The translations under genes and the position numbers were made by a program. A stretch of 6,239 bases of DNA, from positions 1 through 6,239 of the forward strand of contig DAOWIV010000286.1 of the NCBI GenBank assembly GCA_030640725.1. Reading direction: 5' to 3'. Numbering within the stretch: position 1 is the first letter of the stretch; every line of letters begins with the position of its first letter. This stretch comes from Methanosarcinales archaeon (GTDB lineage: Archaea; Halobacteriota; Methanosarcinia; Methanosarcinales; Methanogasteraceae). This document shows, piece after piece, positions 1-5,337 of the stretch. The notes beneath the pieces were generated by a model. The model saw only the letters and a program-made list of their open reading frames with translations, was not told the DNA's origin and did no database searches.

Positions 1-346
1 CCTCGCTCTGGTACTCAAGAAACAGTTCAGCAACGACATGTGACTCGATCATCTCGATTCCGGGTATCAATTCGGACTCCTCAAGCCCGATGATGTCAGC
101 AGCAAGCTGGCAGCACTTGAACTCCACCCCAAATCTAATACACTCCTCAATCTTCGCATCGTACACGGGTGCGCCGCGGTGCTTTCCTGCTTTGCCGAGT
201 ACAACTCCCATCGGACCCCACAGGATCACTATGACGTCAAGCCCCTTCTTCCGGTAGTATTTTGCAAAACGCAGGGTCTCAAGCGGGCTTGTGCTCTCGT
301 AGACCATGTTCTTCAAGAGCAACAGAACCCGTTTGACTTCAGGCAT
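1..346 (-). CDS. DsrE/DsrF-like small sulfur-relay family protein (3' end beyond the window)
   Basis: An open frame starts at ATG 344-346 on the minus strand and continues past base 1, giving 115 codons (MPEVKRVLLLLKNMVYES...). The fold pattern fits the DsrE/DsrF/YchN-like superfamily. There is an N-terminal beta strand (residues 5-12), a helix (about 20-33), a second strand ending in WGPMG (37-47) with a glycine-rich turn, and a helix before FGVEFKCCQLAADIIGL (72-88). A cysteine pair, C78-C79, sits where many members carry the reactive cysteine, and the following ESELIPGIEMI is a usual family ending. Members of this family act in sulfur transfer or are uncharacterised cytosolic oligomers. 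Its start overlaps the ppdK stop by 8 nt (ATGCCTGA), so the two are probably co-transcribed and translationally coupled. A purine-rich stretch (GAAGGA, 349-354) lies only 2 nt from the ATG; a better spaced AAGGA is at 358-362. Substrate and partner are unknown. The family call is made from sequence pattern alone. Confidence 0.75.
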   Translation of the reverse strand, partial: MPEVKRVLLLLKNMVYESTSPLETLRFAKYYRKKGLDVIVILWGPMGVVLGKAGKHRGAPVYDAKIEECIRFGVEFKCCQLAADIIGLEESELIPGIEMIESHVVAELFLEYQSE

Positions 347-2993
347 CGTCCTTCTTTTCCTTTATCGCGGCGTGTGCTGCCGCAATTATTGCTGCAGGCA
401 CCCTGAATGGAGAGCAACTGACATAATCAAGCCCGGCGCGATGGCAAAACTCAACTGACGCGGGATTGCCTCCGTGTTCGCCGCATATCCCAATCTTAAG
501 ATCCGGTTTTGTGCTGCGCCCCTTCCGGACGCCCATCTCGACCAGTTTGCCGACCCCATCCTGATCGATTGTCACGAACGGGTCTGACTCGAGAATACCC
601 TCTTTTATATAAAACGGCAGGAACTTTCCGATATCATCCCTTGAGAATCCAAATGTCATCTGGGTCAGGTCGTTCGTCCCGAAACTGAAGAATTCCGCCT
701 CTTCTGCAATCTCGTCAGCGGTGACCGCAGCTCTCGGAATCTCGATCATCGTTCCGACCAGATACTTGATATCCATGCCGCAACGCTTCATCACTCCCTC
801 TGCAGTCTTGATGAGCCGTTCCTTTGTGAATTTAAGCTCGTTTATGTGTCCGACGAGCGGGATCATGACCTCTGGAATGACCTTATACCCATCTCCTGCA
901 AGCTCAGCAGCCGCTTCAAAGATCGCCTGCACCTGCATCTCGTAGATCTCAGGGTATGTGATCCCGAGCCTGCATCCCCTGTGCCCGAGCATCGGATTGG
1001 TCTCGTGCAGGCTCTGTATGCTGCCTTTCAGCTCGTCCAGCCCGATATTCATGCTGGCTGCGGTCTCTTTGATCTCTTCCTCAGTCTTTGGGAGAAACTC
1101 GTGAAGCGGGGGGTCGAGCAGCCGTATTGTGACCGGATGATCCTTCATGACTTCAAATATCCTGATGAAGTCCTCTTTTTGCATCGGCATGAGTTTTTTG
1201 AGGCATTCCTTTCTCGATTCCTCACTTCCGGCAAGTATCATCCGCTGCACGATCGGAAGCCGGTCCTCGCCAAAGAACATGTGCTCAGTCCTGCAGAGAC
1301 CGATACCCTCTGCACCGAAGTCCCTTGCAACCTTACTATCGTGCACAGTGTCCGCGTTCGTGCGAACGCCAAGTCTCTTCGCATCTGTCGCCCAGTCCAT
1401 GATCGTCTTGAAGTCGCCGGTCATCTCAGGGTCGATTAAGTCTGTTTTGCCGAGAATGACTTCCCCGGCATCCCCGATCACGTTTAGCGTGATGTAATCG
1501 CCCTCATTCACCACAATATCGCCAACCGTGAAGCGGTTTGCCGCCACCTCCACATCGATATCGTTGCATCCGACGACGCAGCACTTACCCATGCCCCGCC
1601 CAACGATTGCGGCATGGCTTGTCATCCCACCGCGTGCAGTAAGTATCCCCTGTGAGGCGTGCATCCCGCCAACATCATCAGGCGATGTCTCAAGCCGCAC
1701 CAGAACCACATCTTCACCTCTTCCGGCACATTCCAGTGCTCTTTGGGACGAGAAGACCACTCTTCCGACCGCCGCGCCGGGCGAGGCTGGTAATCCATTC
1801 GCGATCACTTTCACCGCTGCCTCCGGGTCAACCCTCTTATGGAGGAGCTGGTCAACCCGATTCGGATTGACGCGGAGAACCGCTGTATCCCGGTCAATCA
1901 AGCCCTCGTCGACCATATCCACGACGATCTTCACCGCAGCCTGTATGGTCCGCTTAGCCCCCCTTGTCTGGAGGATGTAGAGCTTGCCCGATTCGATTGT
2001 AAACTCCACGTCCTGAACCTCGCGGTAGTGCTTCTCAAGCCGGTCACGCACGGCTTCGAGCTCTCTATACATCTCGGGCAGTTCCTTCTTTAATTGACCA
2101 AAAGTATGAGGAGTCCTCAGACCAGCAACAACGTCCTCCCCCTGAGCGTTCATCAGATATTCACCATAGAACTCGTTCTTTCCTGTTGCAACGTCTCTTG
2201 TGAAGCAGACGCCGGTTCCTGAATCATCCCCCATATTCCCAAAGACCATCGTCTGGACATTCACCGCGGTACCAAGGTCGTGCGAGATATTATTGAGATT
2301 TCTGTACGTTATTGCCCGGTCCGTATTCCATGATTCAAATACAGAGTCGATCGTCATTTTTAACTGCTTTTCAGGGTCTTCAGGGAACTCTATGCCAGTA
2401 TCCGCTATTATTATCTCCTTATATTTCGATACAAGATCTTTGAGGTCGTTGGAATCGAGATCTGTGTCCAGTTTGGTGTTGCGGAGTTTCTTCTTTGCTT
2501 CGAGAAATTGCTCGAACTTGCTGTGTTCCATCCCTAAAACGACGTCTCCGAACATCTGCACGAACCTTCGGTACGAATCGTACACGAACCGCTTATTTCC
2601 GGTCTTCTCTATAATTGCTGCCACGCTTTTGTCGTTCAGACCGATATTCAGCACGGTATCCATCATTCCAGGCATTGAGAAGGCTGCACCCGAACGTACC
2701 GATAGGAGCATAGGATTCTTTGCGTCGCCGAACTCCTTTTCTGTAATCTTCTCCAGACGGGCGAGATTTTGGGCGATTTCGCCCTCCAGACCCTCCGGAT
2801 ACGCGCCATCGTTTGCGTAGTAGTATCTGCAAGCTTCTGTAGAGATTGTGAATCCTGGCGGCACCATAATGCCAATATTCGTCATCTCTGCAAGATTTGC
2901 TCCTTTTCCCCCGAGGAGGCTTTTCATCTCAACACTGCCCTCGGCTTCCCCGTCGCCAAAGAAATAGACGTATTTTTTTGGTGCGTTATCCAT
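339..2993 (-). CDS. ppdK: Pyruvate, phosphate dikinase (PpdK)
   Basis: Cytosolic enzyme interconverting pyruvate + ATP + Pi and phosphoenolpyruvate + AMP + PPi, acting in gluconeogenesis or PPi-linked glycolysis. All 884 residues are present, the usual family length. The N-terminal ATP-grasp domain (about 1-350) begins with YVYFFGDGEAEGS and LLGGKGANLAEM and includes LSVRSGA (97-103) and the nucleotide-site segment ending LQTRGAKRT (341-349). The central swivelling phospho-histidine domain (about 400-515) has GGMTSHAAIVGRG with catalytic H460; T458 is at the position phosphorylated in regulated plant enzymes. The C-terminal PEP/pyruvate TIM barrel (about 535-875) contains GLCRTEHMFF (R568), RLLDPPLHEFLP (R624), E751, FGTNDLTQ (N774, D775) and GICGEHGG with catalytic C837, followed by SCSPFRVP. 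No key residue is missing. The start at 2993 gives the family-typical short lead into KYVYFFG; AGAGG lies about 11 nt upstream. It is the first gene of a leftward unit with the DsrE-like gene and is divergent from gatE. Confidence 0.97.
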   Translation of the reverse strand: MDNAPKKYVYFFGDGEAEGSVEMKSLLGGKGANLAEMTNIGIMVPPGFTISTEACRYYYANDGAYPEGLEGEIAQNLARLEKITEKEFGDAKNPMLLSVRSGAAFSMPGMMDTVLNIGLNDKSVAAIIEKTGNKRFVYDSYRRFVQMFGDVVLGMEHSKFEQFLEAKKKLRNTKLDTDLDSNDLKDLVSKYKEIIIADTGIEFPEDPEKQLKMTIDSVFESWNTDRAITYRNLNNISHDLGTAVNVQTMVFGNMGDDSGTGVCFTRDVATGKNEFYGEYLMNAQGEDVVAGLRTPHTFGQLKKELPEMYRELEAVRDRLEKHYREVQDVEFTIESGKLYILQTRGAKRTIQAAVKIVVDMVDEGLIDRDTAVLRVNPNRVDQLLHKRVDPEAAVKVIANGLPASPGAAVGRVVFSSQRALECAGRGEDVVLVRLETSPDDVGGMHASQGILTARGGMTSHAAIVGRGMGKCCVVGCNDIDVEVAANRFTVGDIVVNEGDYITLNVIGDAGEVILGKTDLIDPEMTGDFKTIMDWATDAKRLGVRTNADTVHDSKVARDFGAEGIGLCRTEHMFFGEDRLPIVQRMILAGSEESRKECLKKLMPMQKEDFIRIFEVMKDHPVTIRLLDPPLHEFLPKTEEEIKETAASMNIGLDELKGSIQSLHETNPMLGHRGCRLGITYPEIYEMQVQAIFEAAAELAGDGYKVIPEVMIPLVGHINELKFTKERLIKTAEGVMKRCGMDIKYLVGTMIEIPRAAVTADEIAEEAEFFSFGTNDLTQMTFGFSRDDIGKFLPFYIKEGILESDPFVTIDQDGVGKLVEMGVRKGRSTKPDLKIGICGEHGGNPASVEFCHRAGLDYVSCSPFRVPAAIIAAAHAAIKEKKDDA

Positions 2994-3060
2994 GTTGCTT
3001 CCGTCCTCTAAACTCTAAATCGATATACTGGATTTAAGGTATACCTTCCGATATTACATT
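2994..3060 (-). promoter_or_regulatory. Candidate ppdK promoter region
   Basis: Read on the minus strand, the sequence upstream of ppdK contains two AT-rich TATA-like candidates. One is CTTAAATCC around 3031-3038; the other is CAGTATATCG at 3021-3030. An archaeal start site about 25 nt downstream of either would give a short leader of roughly 5-20 nt before the ATG at 2993. The purine-rich AGAGG and GGA just before the ATG could serve as a ribosome site if the leader is long enough. Which box is used cannot be settled from sequence; the location is inferred from position and composition only. Confidence 0.35.
3036..3047. promoter_or_regulatory. Perfect 12-bp palindrome, possible operator upstream of ppdK
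   Basis: AAGGTATACCTT is identical to its reverse complement over all 12 bases. It lies 43-54 bases upstream of the ppdK start codon, just upstream of the TATA-like candidates, a position typical for an archaeal activator or BRE-proximal regulator. It is also possible that its TATAC core acts as a TATA element. Being symmetric, it could serve either strand. Palindromes of this size occur by chance, so function is inferred. Confidence 0.3.
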
Positions 3061-3065
3061 TTTGC

Positions 3066-3240
3066 ATGTTAAGGTTTGTGCTTTTGGCAGTGGTGGCACC
3101 AACCTGACGCTGGCGCTTCGATCAATTGGGTCGTCGAAGCGAGCAATGGTGGCTATACCTGGTTTTTGGTCAGAGGGATCTGATGGCTGCGTACTGGGGT
3201 TACATGAGTCAGGCGACAGAAACGCCTGCAAACCCGAGGG
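3066..3240 (+). other. Intergenic stretch with consecutive hairpins; candidate structured RNA or decayed element
   Basis: This is the main non-coding stretch between the divergent ppdK and gatE genes. It contains several short stem-loops in a row. AGGTT/AACCT (3072-3076 with 3101-3105) encloses GTGC/GCAC (3078-3081 with 3096-3099). CGCTTCGA/TCGAAGCG pairs 3114-3121 with 3134-3141. TCAGA-GGGA-TCTGA spans 3170-3183 and has a GNRA-type loop when read on the plus strand. CAGGCG/CGCCTG pairs 3210-3215 with 3223-3228 inside an outer GGGTT/AACCC pair (3197-3201 with 3231-3235). I do not recognise it as SRP RNA, RNase P RNA, tRNA or a C/D-box guide RNA. A short frame (TTG 3062 to TAA 3250, 62 codons) and another from ATG 3066 with an internal TGA are open here, but neither resembles a protein I know. 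A small RNA, or a decayed mobile-element end, are both possible. Strand and ends are guesses. Confidence 0.25.
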
Positions 3241-3251
3241 GGTGCGATAAC

Positions 3252-3260
3252 AAATATATA
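3252..3260 (+). promoter_or_regulatory. TATA box for the gatE-ferredoxin-GGR operon, likely leaderless start
   Basis: AAATATATA is the best archaeal TATA-box match in the intergenic region. It is centred about 28 nt before the gatE ATG at 3284. With the usual 22-27 nt from box centre to start site, transcription would begin at or within a few bases of the ATG. No purine-rich Shine-Dalgarno sequence is present in the bases before the ATG (TATCCACAACAG), which agrees with leaderless translation of gatE. The downstream genes of the operon, by contrast, do have Shine-Dalgarno-like sites. Confidence 0.5.
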
Positions 3261-3274
3261 CTACGACAGTATAT
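3256..3274. promoter_or_regulatory. 19-bp dyad overlapping the gatE TATA box and presumed start site
   Basis: ATATACT (3256-3262) and AGTATAT (3268-3274) form a perfect 7-bp inverted repeat with a 5-base spacer, ACGAC. The left arm overlaps the TATA box. A protein bound here would block TBP or polymerase, so a repressor operator is conceivable. The same 7-mer appears at 3023-3029 in the ppdK promoter region. AT-rich symmetry can arise by chance in promoters, so this is inference. Confidence 0.3.
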
Positions 3275-3283
3275 CCACAACAG

Positions 3284-5170
3284 ATGACCGACTCGAACAA
3301 ATCCGATCTTGATTATAAAAGGCTTGGTCTTATGGCTGGGCTGGAGATTCATCAGCAACTCGATACCGCTTGCAAGCTCTTCTGCAAATGCCCGACGATG
3401 CTTCGGGATACGCGCGAATCAACTTACGAGTTTTTCAGATACCTGCGACCGACCAGGAGCGAGATGGGGGAGACTGATCAGGCTGCGCTTGATGAGGCAA
3501 AGGTTATCCGTAAATTTATATACAAAGCATATCCGAGCACCTGTCTGGTCGAGAACGATGAAGAGCCGCCCCGCGAGTTAAATGAAGAAGCGATCGATAT
3601 CACGCTCATGACCGCCAAACTGCTGAATATGCAACCTGTTGACGAGATCCATATCATGCGCAAGCTCGTGATCGACGGCTCGAACACATCCGGATTCCAG
3701 CGCACATCGCTCGTTGCAACCGGCGGGCACTTTGAGACGTCGCACGGCAGGGTTGGCGTTGATGTGCTCTGCCTTGAGGAGGAGGCTTGCCAGCGGGTTG
3801 AGGAGCAGGAGGGTGCGGTTGTATTCTCGCTCGACCGCCTTGGCATCCCATTAGTCGAGATCGGCACCGCTCCGGACATCGTAACGCCAGCACATGCAAG
3901 AGAAGTAGCCGAGCACCTTGGCATGATCCTGCGCTCGACCGGGTTTGTAAAACGTGGAATCGGCACGATCAGACAGGACGTCAACATCTCGATTGCAGAC
4001 GGTGCAAGAGTGGAGGTTAAGGGCGTGCAGGAGCTTGACCTGATAGAGACGATCGTGGAACAGGAGGCACTCAGGCAGGTCAGGTTGCTTGAGATCAGAG
4101 ACGAATTACGTGGGCGCGGAGCATCGGTCGGTGAGGTTACAGACGTAACGCATGTCTTTGAGGGCACAAAGTCTGCGGTCGTCAAGAAGAAGATGGGGGG
4201 TGTGCTTGCTCTGCGTCTTTGCGGATTTGCAGGCATGGTCGGGGCTGAAATTCAGCCGGACCGCCGTCTCGGATCCGAATTTTCGGACCGGGCAAAGAAA
4301 GCGGGAGGCGGAGGCATATTCCACACCGATGAACTGCCCGGCTACGGGATCACCGAGACAGAGGTCGAGACATTGCGAACCAGTGTCGGTGCAGAGGCTG
4401 GCGATTGCGTGGTCATTGTCGCTGATGCGCACGACCGGGCAGTAAATGCGCTGCAGGCGGTCGTGCTGCGGGCAGAGCAGGCGCTCATTGGTGTGCCAGA
4501 GGAGACGCGAAAGATGCTACCAGCCGGCACCACCGCATTCCTGCGACCGCTCCCCGGCGCTGCGCGGATGTATCCTGAAACCGATGTGCCTCCTGTGCCG
4601 GTTGCCGGCAGAATCGATAAGATAACCACGCCCGAACTGTTATCCGAGCGAAAGGATCGTTATGTCGGGGAATACAACCTTTCAGATGATCTGGCTCGGC
4701 AAATTGTGTATTCGAGGCGTCTGGCGCTATTTGATGCTATTATGGATTCGGTGAGCGTGGATGGTTCTCTGGTGGTGCGAACCCTGACTGCAACCCTGAC
4801 CGAACTTAAAAAAGAAGGCATCCCAATCGAACAATTACAGAACGGTAATTTTTTAGAGATGTTTGGCTTGATAGCGGATGGTAAAATTGCGAAAGAAGGT
4901 GTCATCGACATATTACGCCTGCTTGCAGAGCACCCTGATCGTTCGGCAGAAGATGCGGCAGCAAGCGCAGGTCTTGCCTGCGTGGATGAGAAACAGACCG
5001 AAGACGTGATTGTAAGGGTGGTTGCAGAGCGGCGTGATTTTGTGCGTGAGCGGGGAATGGGCGCGCTCGGTCCGCTGATGGGTGTGGTGATGCAGGAACT
5101 ACGTGGCAAGGCGGACGGCAAGTTAATCAGTAAGATACTTACAGAAAAGATCAGAGAGGAGTTATCATGA
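3284..5170 (+). CDS. gatE: Glu-tRNA(Gln) amidotransferase subunit E (GatE)
   Basis: GatE is the tRNA-binding, glutamyl-phosphate-forming subunit of archaeal GatDE. It activates Glu on mischarged Glu-tRNA(Gln) with ATP, and ammonia from GatD completes Gln-tRNA(Gln). The 628 aa match the normal length. The GatB-like catalytic cradle (about 10-300) shows LMAGLEIHQQLDT (16-28), the cysteine-rich KLFCKCP (31-37, with C30 nearby), RYLRPTRSEMGE (52-63), IDGSNTSGFQRT (130-141), and RQDVNISI...RVEVKGVQEL (230-251). The AspRS-like (GAD) insertion that separates GatE from GatB covers about 305-420 (GGGGIFHTDELPGYGI at 341-356). RMYPETDVPP (428-437) is characteristic of GatE. A helical region and a YqeY-like tail for tRNA binding (about 530-628) follow. 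The start at 3284 is chosen because residues 9-17 before AGLEIHQQL fit the family. It is first in the operon, with a probable leaderless start, and overlaps the ferredoxin gene by ATGA. gatD is not in the window. Confidence 0.97.
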   Translation: MTDSNKSDLDYKRLGLMAGLEIHQQLDTACKLFCKCPTMLRDTRESTYEFFRYLRPTRSEMGETDQAALDEAKVIRKFIYKAYPSTCLVENDEEPPRELNEEAIDITLMTAKLLNMQPVDEIHIMRKLVIDGSNTSGFQRTSLVATGGHFETSHGRVGVDVLCLEEEACQRVEEQEGAVVFSLDRLGIPLVEIGTAPDIVTPAHAREVAEHLGMILRSTGFVKRGIGTIRQDVNISIADGARVEVKGVQELDLIETIVEQEALRQVRLLEIRDELRGRGASVGEVTDVTHVFEGTKSAVVKKKMGGVLALRLCGFAGMVGAEIQPDRRLGSEFSDRAKKAGGGGIFHTDELPGYGITETEVETLRTSVGAEAGDCVVIVADAHDRAVNALQAVVLRAEQALIGVPEETRKMLPAGTTAFLRPLPGAARMYPETDVPPVPVAGRIDKITTPELLSERKDRYVGEYNLSDDLARQIVYSRRLALFDAIMDSVSVDGSLVVRTLTATLTELKKEGIPIEQLQNGNFLEMFGLIADGKIAKEGVIDILRLLAEHPDRSAEDAAASAGLACVDEKQTEDVIVRVVAERRDFVRERGMGALGPLMGVVMQELRGKADGKLISKILTEKIREELS

Positions 5171-5337
5171 TCAACGTGAATAGATACAGGTGCGGATACT
5201 GTGGTGCATGTGTCTCGGTCTGCCCGATCGGCGCAATCGAACTCGTGGAGACGTGGATTGAGGTCGCGGATGACTGCACCGAATGCGGCGCGTGTGTGAG
5301 CGTATGTCCGATCGGAGCGATCGAGGTGCCACAATAA
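5167..5337 (+). CDS. Small 2[4Fe-4S] ferredoxin, probable electron donor to the reductase
   Basis: A 56-aa protein starting at ATG 5167, inside the gatE stop (ATGA overlap), and ending at TAA 5335-5337. GGAG at 5158-5161, 5 nt before the ATG, is a good ribosome site. Two CX2CX2CX3CP motifs are complete, with C9, C12, C15, C19-P20 and C37, C40, C43, C47-P48. This predicts two [4Fe-4S] clusters in a clostridial-type soluble cytoplasmic ferredoxin without the extra loop of Alvin-type proteins. Residues 12-25 and 40-53 are the identical peptide CGACVSVCPIGAIE. It overlaps the following geranylgeranyl reductase gene by one base. In Methanosarcina acetivorans an adjacent ferredoxin is known to support geranylgeranyl reductase activity, so the same role is inferred here. 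It could also serve other redox enzymes. Confidence 0.93.
   Translation: MINVNRYRCGYCGACVSVCPIGAIELVETWIEVADDCTECGACVSVCPIGAIEVPQ

Noticed and set aside
2200..2820. Plus-strand open frame (206 codons) inside ppdK
   Set aside because: It lies antisense to conserved PpdK domains and has no recognisable motif.
3066..3107. Possible small protein from ATG 3066 with an in-frame TGA, as a selenocysteine or stop-interrupted gene
   Set aside because: The frame past the TGA is rich in Trp and Tyr and looks protein-like, but there is no known family, and no recognised SECIS element or selenoprotein context. A pseudogene remains possible but unsupported.
3181..3240. C/D-box guide RNA (TGATGG near 3181, CTGA nearby)
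   Set aside because: No full RTGATGA box C with correctly spaced CTGA box D and internal boxes on either strand.
3066..3240. SRP RNA or RNase P RNA
   Set aside because: The universally conserved core sequences of these RNAs are absent and the region is too short for RNase P RNA.
3034..3300. Minus-strand frame of 88 codons covering the intergenic region
   Set aside because: It would start inside gatE, lacks a ribosome site and has no recognisable domain; the hairpins fit a non-coding region better.
3478..4236. Long minus-strand open frame (252 codons) inside gatE
   Set aside because: It is antisense to a strongly conserved gatE reading frame, rich in Ser, Thr, Arg and Pro, and matches no family. 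It is a shadow of the GC-biased codons of gatE.
4660..5334. Minus-strand open frame spanning the gatE end and the ferredoxin
   Set aside because: It crosses two well supported plus-strand genes and has a low-complexity composition with no family resemblance.
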